Part shown: positions 38,194-47,517 of the stretch, piece by piece
Layout of the letters: the number at the start of each line of letters is the position of its first letter
Position numbering within the stretch: the stretch's first letter is position 1
Assembly (NCBI RefSeq): GCF_023074075.1
Contig: NZ_JADPKT010000033.1
Span: forward strand, 62,001-126,000
Reading direction: 5' to 3'
Source of the DNA: Bradyrhizobium sp. 138
GTDB lineage: Bacteria > Pseudomonadota > Alphaproteobacteria > Rhizobiales > Xanthobacteraceae
Length of the DNA: 64,000 nucleotides
Made by a program: the position numbers and the translations under genes
The notes under the pieces: model-generated
Database searches by the model: none
Told to the model about the DNA's origin: nothing
Seen by the model: the letters and a program-made list of their open reading frames with translations, nothing else

Positions 38194-39438
38194 ATGCCCC
38201 CCACCCAAAATACCTCCCGTGCCGGCCGCTTTCGCCGCCTCCTCGGCGGCGTGGCCGTCGTGGGCACCCTTGCCGTCGCCGGTACGATCGCGACCGGCCG
38301 CTACTTCCACGCGGCGCAAGCGACCGCGCCGGCCGCCGCGGCCGAACAAGCCGTTTCCGTCACCGTCGCGATGATCGAGCCGCGGCAGACCGTGCTGTGG
38401 GACGATTTCTCCGGCCGGCTCGAGGCCATCAACCGCGTCGAGCTTCGTCCGCGCGTGGCGGGTGCGATCATGTCGACCAACTTCACCGAAGGCGCGCTGG
38501 TGAAAGCCGGTGACGTGCTGTTCAAGATCGACCCCGCGCCTTATGCGGCGGAGGTCGACAAGGCCAACGCGCAGCTCGAGGCGGCGAAGGCGCGCGTCGT
38601 CTTTACCCAGAGCGAGCTCGAGCGCGGCGCACAGCTGGTCGGCAATGCCGTGGTGACGCGGCGCGACTTCGATCAGCGCGAGAACGCCCACCGCGAAGCG
38701 ATCGCCAACGTGAAGGCGGCCGAGGCAACGCTCCAGACCGCAAAGCTCAATCTCGACTACACCGAGGTGCGCGCACCCGTAGACGGCCGCGTCGGCAAGA
38801 TCGAGGTCACCGTCGGCAATCTCGTCGCCGCCGGCACCGCCTCCCCGGTGCTGACCTCGCTGGTCTCGATCAATCCGATCTATGCGTCGTTCGATGCGGA
38901 TGAGGAGGTCGTGCTGCGTGCGTTGAACTCGATCGCGGATGCCGCAGGCCAGCGCGGCAAGCTCGACCAGATTCCGGTGGAGATGACGACCTCCGGCGGT
39001 CTCTCGGCGAAAGGCCACATCCAGCTGATCGACAATCAGGTCAACGGCCAGAGCGGCACCATCCGTGTCCGTGCGGTGTTCCGGAACGAGGACGGGCGTC
39101 TCATCCCCGGCCAGTTCGCCCGCGTGCGCATGGGTCAGCCGAAGCAGCAGTCGCTGGTGATGATCGACGAGCGCGCGATTGGCACCGACCAGGACAAGAA
39201 GTTCGTGATGGCGGTCGGCGACGACAGCCGCGCGGTCTACCGACCGGTCATGCTCGGCGGTGCGGTGGATGGGCTTCGCATCGTCACTGCGGGCCTGAAG
39301 TCTGGCGACCGCATCGTCGTCAACGGCCTGCAGCGCGTCCGTCCCGGCGCCCTCCTGAAGACGGAGGTCGCCGCAATGGGTGCGCGTGGGCAGCAGGCCG
39401 CTTCTAACCACAGCAACCAGGACGTGGTGCAACGCTAG
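38194..39438 (+). CDS. RND efflux periplasmic adaptor subunit (MexE-like)
   Basis: This 414-residue membrane fusion protein has an N-terminal signal or anchor at about 14-35, a lipoyl half motif with ELRPRVAGAI near 85, an alpha-helical hairpin at about 110-180, and beta-barrel domains that end in LQRVRPG. It matches MexE/AcrA-like adaptors for HAE1 pumps. The pump gene follows after a 178-bp gap that is filled by a palindromic repeat. No outer-membrane channel gene follows, so a shared TolC-like protein is assumed. Confidence 0.92.
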   Translation: MPPTQNTSRAGRFRRLLGGVAVVGTLAVAGTIATGRYFHAAQATAPAAAAEQAVSVTVAMIEPRQTVLWDDFSGRLEAINRVELRPRVAGAIMSTNFTEGALVKAGDVLFKIDPAPYAAEVDKANAQLEAAKARVVFTQSELERGAQLVGNAVVTRRDFDQRENAHREAIANVKAAEATLQTAKLNLDYTEVRAPVDGRVGKIEVTVGNLVAAGTASPVLTSLVSINPIYASFDADEEVVLRALNSIADAAGQRGKLDQIPVEMTTSGGLSAKGHIQLIDNQVNGQSGTIRVRAVFRNEDGRLIPGQFARVRMGQPKQQSLVMIDERAIGTDQDKKFVMAVGDDSRAVYRPVMLGGAVDGLRIVTAGLKSGDRIVVNGLQRVRPGALLKTEVAAMGARGQQAASNHSNQDVVQR

Positions 39439-39445
39439 GCCACGC

Positions 39446-39571
39446 CATTCCGGGGGGCGACAAAGTCGCGAACTCAGATGCGCAAACTGCGCATCTGAGA
39501 CTCTAGAAGTTTTGGAAGCTCCGACCACTCACCTCGGGATTCCGGGTTCGCGCTGCGCGCGCCCCGGAATG
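39446..39571. repeat. 126-bp palindromic intergenic repeat within the RND operon
   Basis: CATTCCGGGG (39446-39455) pairs with CCCCGGAATG (39562-39571). Inside, CTCAGATGCGC (39473-39483) pairs perfectly with GCGCATCTGAG (39489-39499) around AAACT, and ATTCCGGG (39539-39546) can alternatively pair with CCCGGAAT (39563-39570). It is a mosaic of two palindromic units of a type I recall as common in Bradyrhizobium. It sits between adaptor and pump genes and may tune their ratio. Confidence 0.75.
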
Positions 39572-39616
39572 ACGGGGTTGTCGGAGACACGAACGATATT
39601 GCCCAGGGGCAAGACC

Positions 39617-42600
39617 ATGAATCTCTCAAAGTTCTTCATCGATCGTCCGATCTTTGCCGGCGTGCTGTCGGTCCTGATCTTCCTTGCCGGCCTGATCTCG
39701 CTGTTCGCGATGCCGATCTCGGAATATCCCGACGTCGTGCCGCCCTCCGTCGTGGTGCGCGCGACCTATCCCGGTGCCAATCCCAAGGTGATCGCGGAAA
39801 CGGTGGCGACGCCAATCGAGGAGCAGATCAACGGCGTCGAGAACATGCTCTACATGTCGAGCCAGGCGACCACCGACGGCGCCATGACGCTGACGGTGAC
39901 GTTCCGGCTCGGCACCGATCCTGACAAGGCAACCCAGCTGGTGCAGAACCGCGTGCAGCAGGCCGAGCCGCGCCTGCCCGCCGTAGTGCGTCAGCTCGGC
40001 ATCATCACCAAGAAGTCGTCGCCCGATCTCACCATGGTCGTTCACCTGCTGTCGCCGAACGGCCGTTACGATATGACGTATCTGCGGAACTACGCCGTGC
40101 TCAACGTCAAGGATCGCCTCGCACGGATCGACGGCGTCGGCGACGTGCAGCTCTACGGTGCCGGCGACTATTCGATGCGGGTCTGGGTCGATCCACAGAA
40201 GGCCGCCGAGCATGGACTGACAGCGAGCGACATCGTGCGGGCGATCCAGGCGCAGAACGTCGAGGCCGCCGCAGGCGTCGTCGGCTCCTCCCCGAACGTT
40301 GCGGGTATCGACTTGCAACTGTCCGTCAACGCGGAAGGGCGGCTTGCTAACGAGGAACAGTTCGGCGACATCGTGGTCAAGACCGGCGCGCGCGGTGAAG
40401 TGGTGCGCCTGCGCGATGTCGCGCGCATCGAGCTCGGCGCCTCCGAATATGGCCTGCGGTCGCTGCTCGACAACAAGCAGGCGGTGGCGATCCCGATCTT
40501 CCAGGCCCCCGGCTCCAACGCGCTTCAGATCTCCGACAATGTCCGCGCCACAATGGCCGAGATCAGGAAGAACATGCCCGAGGGCGTGTCCTACCAGATC
40601 GTCTACGACCCCACCCAGTTCGTGCGCTCCTCGATCGAGGCGGTGATCCACACGCTCCTGGAGGCGATCGCGCTGGTCGTGCTGGTCGTGATCCTGTTCC
40701 TGCAGACCTGGCGCGCCTCGATCATCCCGCTCTTGGCCGTGCCGGTGTCGATCGTCGGCACCTTTGCCGTAATGCACATGTTCGGCTTCTCCATCAACGC
40801 GCTCAGCCTGTTCGGCCTGGTGCTCGCAATCGGCATCGTCGTCGACGACGCCATCGTCGTGGTCGAGAACGTCGAGCGCAACATCGAGGCCGGGCTGTCA
40901 CCGCGCGATGCCACTTATCAGGCGATGCGCGAGGTGTCGGGACCGATCATCGCGATCGCTTTGGTACTCGTCGCGGTGTTCGTGCCGCTCGCCTTCATCT
41001 CCGGCCTCACCGGGCAGTTCTACAAGCAGTTCGCGCTGACGATCGCGATCTCGACCGTGATCTCCGCCGTCAACTCGCTGACGCTGTCGCCGGCGCTGTC
41101 GGCGCTATTGCTCAAGGGCCATAACGAGCCGAAGGACAGGCTGACGCTCATCATGGAAAAGAGCCTTGGCTGGTTCTTCCGCGGCTTCAACAAGGCCTTT
41201 ACGCGCTCCTCGGAAAATTACGGCGGCAGCGTCACCAGAGTGATCTCGGGCAAGTCCGCGGTGATGGGGCTCTACGCGGTCCTGGTCGGTCTCACCGCGC
41301 TTCTGTTCCAGCAGGTGCCGAGCGGCTTCGTGCCGGGCCAGGACAAGCAATATCTGGTCGGCTTCGCCCGCCTGCCCGATGGTGCCACGCTCGACCGCAG
41401 CGAGGAAGTGATCCGCAAGATGAGCGACATCGCGCTGACCCAGCCTGGTGTCGAGAGCTCGGTCGCCTTCCCCGGCCTGTCGATCTCCGGCTTCACCAAC
41501 TCGTCCAATGCCGGCATCGTGTTCTCGACATTGAAGCCGTTCGACGAGCGCAAGGATGCGGCCCTGAACGGGAATGCAATTGCGGCGGAGCTGAACAAGA
41601 AATATGCCGGTATCCAGGAAGCCTTCATCGCCATGTTCCCGCCGCCGCCAGTCAACGGCCTCGGCACCATCGGCGGCTTCAAGCTGCAGATCGAGGACCG
41701 CGCCGGCCTCGGCTACGCTGCGCTGAACGAAGCGACCAAGGCGTTCATGGCGGCGATGCAGAAGGCGCCGGAGATCGCCGGCGTGTTCTCGAGCTTCCAG
41801 GTCAACGTGCCCCAGCTGTTCGCCGACATCGACCGTACCAAGGCGCTGCAGCTTGGCGTGCCCGTGCCCGAAGTGTTCAACACGCTGCAGATCTACCTCG
41901 GGTCCTACTACGTCAACGACTTCAACAAGTTTGGCCGGACCTATTCCGTCCGCGTCCAGGCCGACGCACCGTTCCGCGCGCGCGCCGACGACATCCGGCA
42001 GCTCAAGGTGCGCTCGTCCTCCGGCGACATGGTGCCGTTGTCGGCGCTGCTCAATATCCGCCAGAGCGCGGGGCCGGAACGCGCGATCCGCTACAACGGG
42101 TTCCTGTCCTCCGACATCAACGCGGCAGCGGCACCTGGTTTTTCATCGGGCCAGGCGCAGGAGGCGGCGACGCGGATCGCGGCGGAGGTGCTGCCGCCGG
42201 GCTTTGCCTTCGAATGGACCGACCTGACCTATCAGGAATTCATCGCCGGCAATTCCGGCCTCTGGGTGTTCCCGCTGGCGATCCTCCTGGTGTTCCTGGT
42301 GCTGGCGGCGCTCTATGAGAGCCTGACCCTGCCGCTCTCGATCATCATGATCGTGCCGATGGGCCTGCTCGCTGCGATGTTCGGCGTTTGGATCTCGAAG
42401 GGAGACAACAACGTCTTCACCCAGATCGGGCTGATCGTTCTCGTGGGACTCTCCGCCAAGAACGCGATCCTGATCGTCGAATTCGCGCGCGAGCTCGAAT
42501 TCGCAGGACGCACGCCGATCCGGGCCGCGATCGAGGCGAGCCGCTTGCGGCTGCGGCCGATCCTGATGACGTCGATGGCCTTCATCATGGGCGTGCTGCC

Positions 42601-42805
42601 GCTGGTGCTCTCGACCGGCGCGGGCTCGGAGATGCGGCGCGCCATGGGCGTTGCCGTGTTCTCCGGCATGATCGGCGTCACCGTGTTCGGACTGTTCCTG
42701 ACGCCGGTGTTCTACGTGCTGCTGCGGACCGTCACCGGCATGAAGCCGCTGACGCATCACGGCAGCGACGTCAGCGCGGCGCCGGTCCACGGGCCTGCCG
42801 AGTGA
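39617..42805 (+). CDS. RND family multidrug efflux permease (MexF-like, HAE1)
   Basis: The 1062-residue pump starts at ATG 39617 with the typical MNLSKFFIDRPIFA opening; an in-frame extension to 39380 overlaps the adaptor gene and is rejected. It has 12 membrane helices, two large periplasmic loops, and the proton-relay pair Asp410-Asp411 in helix 4 (GIVVDDAIVV). Hydrophobic efflux pumps of this branch export chloramphenicol, quinolones and plant or quorum-sensing aromatics. A GC-rich hairpin follows the stop. Confidence 0.93.
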   Translation: MNLSKFFIDRPIFAGVLSVLIFLAGLISLFAMPISEYPDVVPPSVVVRATYPGANPKVIAETVATPIEEQINGVENMLYMSSQATTDGAMTLTVTFRLGTDPDKATQLVQNRVQQAEPRLPAVVRQLGIITKKSSPDLTMVVHLLSPNGRYDMTYLRNYAVLNVKDRLARIDGVGDVQLYGAGDYSMRVWVDPQKAAEHGLTASDIVRAIQAQNVEAAAGVVGSSPNVAGIDLQLSVNAEGRLANEEQFGDIVVKTGARGEVVRLRDVARIELGASEYGLRSLLDNKQAVAIPIFQAPGSNALQISDNVRATMAEIRKNMPEGVSYQIVYDPTQFVRSSIEAVIHTLLEAIALVVLVVILFLQTWRASIIPLLAVPVSIVGTFAVMHMFGFSINALSLFGLVLAIGIVVDDAIVVVENVERNIEAGLSPRDATYQAMREVSGPIIAIALVLVAVFVPLAFISGLTGQFYKQFALTIAISTVISAVNSLTLSPALSALLLKGHNEPKDRLTLIMEKSLGWFFRGFNKAFTRSSENYGGSVTRVISGKSAVMGLYAVLVGLTALLFQQVPSGFVPGQDKQYLVGFARLPDGATLDRSEEVIRKMSDIALTQPGVESSVAFPGLSISGFTNSSNAGIVFSTLKPFDERKDAALNGNAIAAELNKKYAGIQEAFIAMFPPPPVNGLGTIGGFKLQIEDRAGLGYAALNEATKAFMAAMQKAPEIAGVFSSFQVNVPQLFADIDRTKALQLGVPVPEVFNTLQIYLGSYYVNDFNKFGRTYSVRVQADAPFRARADDIRQLKVRSSSGDMVPLSALLNIRQSAGPERAIRYNGFLSSDINAAAAPGFSSGQAQEAATRIAAEVLPPGFAFEWTDLTYQEFIAGNSGLWVFPLAILLVFLVLAALYESLTLPLSIIMIVPMGLLAAMFGVWISKGDNNVFTQIGLIVLVGLSAKNAILIVEFARELEFAGRTPIRAAIEASRLRLRPILMTSMAFIMGVLPLVLSTGAGSEMRRAMGVAVFSGMIGVTVFGLFLTPVFYVLLRTVTGMKPLTHHGSDVSAAPVHGPAE

Positions 42806-42810
42806 ACAGC

Positions 42811-42835
42811 GTCCCGCCGCGGCACGCGGCGGGAC
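42811..42835. terminator. hairpin between convergent genes
   Basis: GTCCCGCCGCG (42811-42821) pairs perfectly with CGCGGCGGGAC (42825-42835) around a 3-base loop. It lies 5 bases after the MexF-like stop and 14 bases from the convergent gene's stop, so it can serve both. There is no U-tract on either side. Confidence 0.6.
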
Positions 42836-42849
42836 CAACATCGGAGCGA

Positions 42850-43347
42850 TTATTTCCGGTTCTCCTCGCAGAACTTCAACGCCGCCAGCGCTTCGCCGGC
42901 ACGCGGCATCTGCATCTCGATACTGTCGTCGTCATCATCCTCGAAATCGAGCGTGAGGCGCTTGGCCTTCGACAGGCGGTCCATCATCGACTGGTCGTAT
43001 TCGAAGATGCCGCGCACGGTGGTCTTGTCCATGACCTCCCACTTCGCCTTCTTCATGATGTCCGCATCGTCGGTGCCGACATCGGCGCGAAGGATCTCGC
43101 CGACCTTCTCCCATTCCCAGCCATCGTAGATCAGCACGATCACGATCGCCTTCTCGGAATAGGTGATCACGATGACGTAGTCGCGGTTCTCGTCATCCCT
43201 GTCCTTGTAGCCGCGGCTCGCATTGCAATGCGTATCCTGCGTCCGCTTTTCGATGGTCCAGTCGCCGACCTTGGATTGTTGCGCAAGCGCCGGCCCGGCG
43301 CTTGCGGCGCCCGCCGCCAGCAAAACGGCGAGAAGGAATCGTTTCAT
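42850..43347 (-). CDS. hypothetical exported protein (165 aa)
   Basis: This 165-residue protein starts at ATG 43347 after GGAGG; the signal peptide runs to about 23 (ALAQQ). The mature part begins KVGDWTIEKR, resembling the entry strand of IalB-like proteins, has a single pair of Cys residues far apart (near 41 and 160), and an acidic run DDDDD near 138. I do not recognise a defined family. It is probably periplasmic. The 238-bp gap before the next gene holds a 14-base palindrome GGCCGGCGCCGGCC at 43406-43419 and no other clear signal. Confidence 0.7.
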   Translation of the reverse strand: MKRFLLAVLLAAGAASAGPALAQQSKVGDWTIEKRTQDTHCNASRGYKDRDDENRDYVIVITYSEKAIVIVLIYDGWEWEKVGEILRADVGTDDADIMKKAKWEVMDKTTVRGIFEYDQSMMDRLSKAKRLTLDFEDDDDDSIEMQMPRAGEALAALKFCEENRK

Positions 43348-43585
43348 GTCAGCCTCCAGCGTCTTCCCCGGGCTGAGATGACCACCTGTGCGGGAGCCCC
43401 GCAAGGGCCGGCGCCGGCCGCAGGCCCTGCCGGTATCCTTAACGCGCCGCGCCATTTGGCTGGACCGCAGCGCACAAAACCGACCCCTTGGCTCCCCCGC
43501 GAAACCGCATTCCCGATGCGACGAAACACGCCTGAAACAGATCGCCGTCTAAGTGGTTGTCAAAATAAATACAGGGACGGCCACC

Positions 43586-43669
43586 ATGCAATTCCTCCTC
43601 GACCTGATCTACGACTATTCCTGCTGCCAAAGCCTCGTTGCCCAACCAGCAAGGGAGGACGCGCTATGA
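43586..43669 (+). CDS. mini-ORF (27 aa), possible leader or microprotein
   Basis: ATG 43586 opens a 27-residue frame beginning MQFLLDLIYDYSCC, preceded by AGGGACGG. Its stop overlaps the start of the next mini-ORF in an ATGA. The tight coupling and the separate ribosome site of the second frame suggest real translation. The peptide is too short to assign; it contains an adjacent Cys pair. Confidence 0.4.
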   Translation: MQFLLDLIYDYSCCQSLVAQPAREDAL

Positions 43670-43782
43670 TCGAGCTGATCTCCGCCCTGCTCGCCCTTTG
43701 CAGCGTCGGCGTCTTCGCGGCGCATGCGTTGGATGCCTACCGCACGACGCACTACTCACCGCCCCGCCATTTCCGCCGCTAG
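43666..43782 (+). CDS. small membrane protein (38 aa)
   Basis: The 38-residue frame starts at ATG 43666 with AAGGGAGG 7 bases upstream. Residues 2-21 are hydrophobic (IELISALLALCSVGVFAAHA), and the tail is basic with His and Arg. It looks like a single-pass small membrane protein. The last 4 bases overlap the 3' end of the convergent hypothetical gene. No family recognised. Confidence 0.5.
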   Translation: MIELISALLALCSVGVFAAHALDAYRTTHYSPPRHFRR

Positions 43783-44201
43783 AACGGCCGCCGGTAAAAA
43801 TGCTCCGAATGCGTGGCCGGCGGAAACCGGTTGGCGAGCGTAAGCGCGCCCCTTTCGTCGGTCTCGAGCGCAATCTTTTGCGCCAGCATCACGTCGCCCG
43901 GCACCAGGAAGCCTGACGGGACGAAGCACCATCCCATCGTCGCCCGGCCTTCACCGTCGATCTCGTGGACGTTGGCGGCGGTGCCGTAGTGAATGCGATA
44001 GGTCTTGCCGGTATCGCAGCCGACGACGTCGAAATACCGGTGCTCCTCGAACTGCGCGCGTTGTGCGGGCGAGAGCCAGTCGAAGAGCAGCCGGCGACCG
44101 CGGGCATCCGGCGTGTTCTCGCCGAAGAACCGCCGATAGAGTTCGCGCAGCGCATGCAGACGCGCACGCGCCGGCGCCCGGAGCCAAACTGCCGCGAACA
44201 T
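43779..44201 (-). CDS. hypothetical protein (140 aa)
   Basis: The 140-residue protein has an amphipathic basic N-terminus followed by a compact region with LSPAQRAQFEEHRYFDVVGCDTG-type features and CFVPSG (about 93-98). It appears soluble and possibly beta-rich. It starts 12 bp after the stop of a 73-residue gene on the same strand, so the two form a probable operon. I recognise it only as a conserved-looking hypothetical of Bradyrhizobium style; no function is inferred. Confidence 0.65.
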   Translation of the reverse strand: MFAAVWLRAPARARLHALRELYRRFFGENTPDARGRRLLFDWLSPAQRAQFEEHRYFDVVGCDTGKTYRIHYGTAANVHEIDGEGRATMGWCFVPSGFLVPGDVMLAQKIALETDERGALTLANRFPPATHSEHFYRRPF

Positions 44202-44213
44202 GAGCAGCTCAGA

Positions 44214-44435
44214 TCAACCGCCGACCAGGCGGGGATAGAACAGCGTTTCCTGCGCGGTCGGATCGAACGATTTGATACGGGTGACCTCGCCGGGCCCGGT
44301 CCGCAGCGCGGCAGTGAAGCCGGCTCCGGTCAGCTCCCGAAAGCGCCGTTCGGCCCGCGCCAGCGCTTGGGCATTGCCAGGATCAAACTCGTGGCGCGTA
44401 TCGCCAGTCTGGTCCATCACGATCTGGGTTGCCAT
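44214..44435 (-). CDS. hypothetical protein (73 aa)
   Basis: This 73-residue protein starts at ATG 44435 after GGAGACTC; an upstream in-frame start at 44450 is less well placed. It contains GDTRHEFDP and a helical middle rich in Ala/Arg (ALARAERRFREL), ending with a glycine-rich tail. It is soluble, with no recognised domain. It is the first gene of a two-gene unit with the 140-residue protein. Confidence 0.65.
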   Translation of the reverse strand: MATQIVMDQTGDTRHEFDPGNAQALARAERRFRELTGAGFTAALRTGPGEVTRIKSFDPTAQETLFYPRLVGG

Positions 44436-44597
44436 GGTGAGTCTCCTCATGCCCAGCCCCGAACTTTGATCAAAGCAAACGTCGTGCCGTCAGTTCCAGA
44501 TGGCAACAACTTTCTCGTGCCGGCGCATCACGCCTTGCTGAGCAAGAGCGTTTTCGGGCGACGTGGATGCCGGTTCGCGTAACGAAAACGCGCCAAA

Positions 44598-44634
44598 ACG
44601 AGACTCAAGGGCCCGTTCGAAACGGGGCTCTCGT
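44598..44634 (-). terminator. intrinsic terminator of the lytic transglycosylase gene
   Basis: ACGAGA (44598-44603) pairs with TCTCGT (44629-44634), and CCCGTT (44612-44617) with AACGGG (44621-44626), giving an interrupted hairpin. On the minus strand it begins within the stop codon and is followed by a short T-rich run. Confidence 0.5.
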
Positions 44635-45452
44635 TAGCGCGAGGCCGCCGCCCCTCCGCCCTCGTCGATCTGCCGGCCCATCAGCGCGATCGCCTTCTGA
44701 TAGACGCCGGCGGCATTCCAGGCCTCGATGGCGGCGAAATTCGGCTCGCCCGGCTGGTACCCGGCTCCGGCTTTCCAACCATGAGCCCTAAGGAAATTCG
44801 CCGTCGAGTTCAGCGCGTTGGCCGCCACTTCGAGATTGCCGGTGCCGTAGGCCAGGATGTTCTTGGGCATGAACTGGGTCTGGCCGACCTCGCCATGCAT
44901 GGAGCCGCGCGTCGATCCCGACAGCGTGCCGCGGTCGATCAGCTTCAGGGCGGCATAGAGCTGGTCGGTGAAGAATTCGGGACGGCGGCAGTCATAGGCA
45001 AGGGTCGCGATCGACGACAGCATGTTCTGGTTGCCGCGCTGGCTGCCGAAGCCGGTCTCCATGCCCCAGATCGCGATCAAGGGTCCCGGCGGGACACCAT
45101 AACGCTGCTGGATCGAGGCGAACAAGGCAGCCTGCGACTGCTTGAGCTGCCGCCCCTTGGCGACGATGGTGGTGGCGCCGCGCTTGGCCAGGAACTGGTC
45201 GAGCGTCAGCTGGAAGCTGCGCTGGCCGCGGTCGGCCGCGATGGTGGCGCTGGCATAGTTGGTCTGCATCAAGGCCGCGAGCGCGGTCTGGCCGATGCCC
45301 TTGCCTTGTGTCTCCGCACTGAATTCGCGCTTCCAGGCTTCAAAGCCGGCCGGCGAGCTGCCGCATTGCGCGGCCTCTGCGGCAGGCGCCAGGCACCCAA
45401 GCAGCGCCACTGCGCCAAAAACCGCCCCCGCAACTGCCCTGCCCCTGATCAT
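44634..45452 (-). CDS. lytic murein transglycosylase (SLT/MltB-like)
   Basis: The 272-residue protein starts at ATG 45452 after GGGAGATAG. It has a signal peptide to about 28 (EAAQ) and a lysozyme-like fold with the catalytic glutamate in IWGMETGFG (near 132) and a downstream VGQTQFMPKN motif typical of family 3 (MltB) transglycosylases. It cleaves peptidoglycan in the periplasm to form 1,6-anhydro ends. The C-terminus ends in a glycine- and alanine-rich tail. It lies 35 bp after the monooxygenase gene on the same strand but is probably unrelated to it. Confidence 0.88.
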   Translation of the reverse strand: MIRGRAVAGAVFGAVALLGCLAPAAEAAQCGSSPAGFEAWKREFSAETQGKGIGQTALAALMQTNYASATIAADRGQRSFQLTLDQFLAKRGATTIVAKGRQLKQSQAALFASIQQRYGVPPGPLIAIWGMETGFGSQRGNQNMLSSIATLAYDCRRPEFFTDQLYAALKLIDRGTLSGSTRGSMHGEVGQTQFMPKNILAYGTGNLEVAANALNSTANFLRAHGWKAGAGYQPGEPNFAAIEAWNAAGVYQKAIALMGRQIDEGGGAAASR

Positions 45453-45487
45453 ACCCACTATCTCCCGTCCTGTACCGACCGGCAATC

Positions 45488-47341
45488 TTACCTACGCGAA
45501 GACGCCGACTCCATGGCCTGATCATAGGACAATTCGAGGCCTTCCAGATTGCCTTCCTTCCGCCATTTGTCGAGCAGCCGCAGGAACGCCACCGGCCCGC
45601 GCCAATATTGGCTGTTTCTTGCCGCGATCGGATCGAACACGCCTTCGTTGTTGTAGTAGCCGGGCGTGCATTCGGCGAGATAGGTCTGGCGGCCGAGCGC
45701 GGCCTTGACGACTTCGTCGACCCAGGCGTTCTCGGCGGTGAGCGTCGGCTCCAGCGTTCTGGCGCCGCGCTTGCGTGCCTGATCGATGACATAGGCGATG
45801 TGCTGCGACTGCTCGTCGATGATGTGCGGGAAGTTGGCGCTCTGGCCGGCCTGCACCATGACGATCAGGAAGCAGTTCGGGAAGCCGCGGCTGTAGAAGC
45901 CATGCATGGTCTTGACGCCGCCCTGCCAGCGCTCGGTCAGGCTCATGCCGTCACGGCCATAGACCTCAAAGCCCATGCGACGGGCATAATCGGTGCCGAC
46001 CTCAAAACCGCTGGCGTAGATCAGGCAGTCGAGCTCGTAGGCCTTGCCGCCGGCCACGACGGCGTTCTCGGTGATGCGTTCGACACCCTGCCCGTTGGTG
46101 TCGACGAGATGCACGTTGGGACGATTGAAGGTGTCGAGATATTCGTCGTGGAAGCACGGCCGCTTGCAAAACGCCTTGTACCAGGGCTTGAGCGCGTCCG
46201 CCGTCGCGTCGTCCTTGACGATAGCATCGACGCGGGCGCGGATCTCCTCCATCTTGCGATAGTCGGCCTGCTCGATCACCTTCAGCGCCTCCTCCATCGA
46301 GGTCACCGGTTGCGGCTGGCGACGCGGCGCCAGCAGGATCTCGCCGAGCAGGCCGGTCCAGCCGTCCTGCACCAAATCCCGTTCGAACGGCTCGCCTGAA
46401 ATCACGGACGTAAAATTGTCCATGCGCTCGCGCTGCCAGCCCGGCGCGAGGCTCTGCGCCCAGCCCTGATCCGTCGGCCGATCGTCGCGCACGCCGATCG
46501 CCGACGGCGTACGCTGGAAGACATAGAGCTCCTTCGCGGAACGGCCGAGATGCGGCACGCATTGCACGGCGGTGGCGCCGGTACCGATGATGCCGACGCG
46601 TTTGTCAGCAAGGCCGGTCAGGCCACCATCGGCGCTACCGCCGGTGTAGCCGTAGTCCCAACGGCTGGTATGAAAGCGGTGGCCTTTGAAGGTCTCGATG
46701 CCGGGGATGCCCGGCAGCTTCGGCCGGCTGAGCGGACCGCCGGCGAGAATGACGAAGCGTGCGCGGATTTGGTCGCCGCGATCGGTCTCGACCAGCCAAC
46801 GCGCTGACTGCTCCTGCCACAGCATCCGCGAGATGACGGTCTGAAACAGCGCGCGCTCGTAGAGATGGAAATGACGGCCGATGCGGCGCGAGTGCTCGTA
46901 GATCTCCGGCGCCCTAGCGTATTTGCGCACCGGCATGTAGCCGGTCTCTTCCAGGAGCGGCAGATAGATGTAGCTCTCGGTATCGCAGGCCGCGCCCGGA
47001 TAACGATTCCAGTACCAGGTGCCGCCGAAGTCGGCAGCCTTTTCCACGATACGGAAATCATCGATGCCGGCCTCGCGCAAGCGCGCGCCGCAGAGAAGCC
47101 CGCCAAAGCCGCCGCCGACGACCAGCACTTCAGTCTCTTCACTGATGGGTGCACGCGCAAATCCGGGATCGGCCCAGGGGTCGTCGAGGTAGCGGCCGAA
47201 ATCGCCTGATGCCTCGACATACTGCGCCTTGCCTTCGGCACGCAAACGGCGATCGCGCTCGTCACGATAGCGCGCACGGAGAGCCGCAATATCGAGCGTA
47301 GGCTCGCCGGCTGCACCGGTCTTGTGTCTTTCCGCTGACAT
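45488..47341 (-). CDS. flavin-containing monooxygenase, Baeyer-Villiger type
   Basis: This 617-residue FAD/NADPH monooxygenase has the first Rossmann motif GGGFGG at 76-81 and the class I Baeyer-Villiger fingerprint [12 protein letters not shown] at 218-229. The second nucleotide motif is GTGATA, and the [13 protein letters not shown] block is typical of cyclohexanone and phenylacetone monooxygenases. The first 70 residues form an N-terminal extension seen in a subset of the family. It should insert oxygen beside a ketone to give an ester or lactone. It is divergent from an acyl-CoA ligase gene (176 bp between starts), suggesting a common pathway for cyclic or terpenoid ketones. Confidence 0.88.
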   Translation of the reverse strand: MSAERHKTGAAGEPTLDIAALRARYRDERDRRLRAEGKAQYVEASGDFGRYLDDPWADPGFARAPISEETEVLVVGGGFGGLLCGARLREAGIDDFRIVEKAADFGGTWYWNRYPGAACDTESYIYLPLLEETGYMPVRKYARAPEIYEHSRRIGRHFHLYERALFQTVISRMLWQEQSARWLVETDRGDQIRARFVILAGGPLSRPKLPGIPGIETFKGHRFHTSRWDYGYTGGSADGGLTGLADKRVGIIGTGATAVQCVPHLGRSAKELYVFQRTPSAIGVRDDRPTDQGWAQSLAPGWQRERMDNFTSVISGEPFERDLVQDGWTGLLGEILLAPRRQPQPVTSMEEALKVIEQADYRKMEEIRARVDAIVKDDATADALKPWYKAFCKRPCFHDEYLDTFNRPNVHLVDTNGQGVERITENAVVAGGKAYELDCLIYASGFEVGTDYARRMGFEVYGRDGMSLTERWQGGVKTMHGFYSRGFPNCFLIVMVQAGQSANFPHIIDEQSQHIAYVIDQARKRGARTLEPTLTAENAWVDEVVKAALGRQTYLAECTPGYYNNEGVFDPIAARNSQYWRGPVAFLRLLDKWRKEGNLEGLELSYDQAMESASSRR

Positions 47342-47517
47342 GCATTTTCTCCACGGAGAGCGCTGCTTCGCCGACAGCTCACCTCACGTTAGCCCTGAAA
47401 AAGTGACCCGTGCAATCACGTCGAATGTTTTTTGCGTGAACGCCGCACCACGTTCCGCTAACCTCAAGCGCAAACCACAAGCGTGTGCCACGCAACGACG
47501 TGGCTCTGGAGGAGACC

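Noticed and set aside
43439..43645. A minus-strand 68-codon frame over the mini-ORF region
   Set aside because: It lacks a start signal and is antisense to frames with better ribosome sites and coupling.
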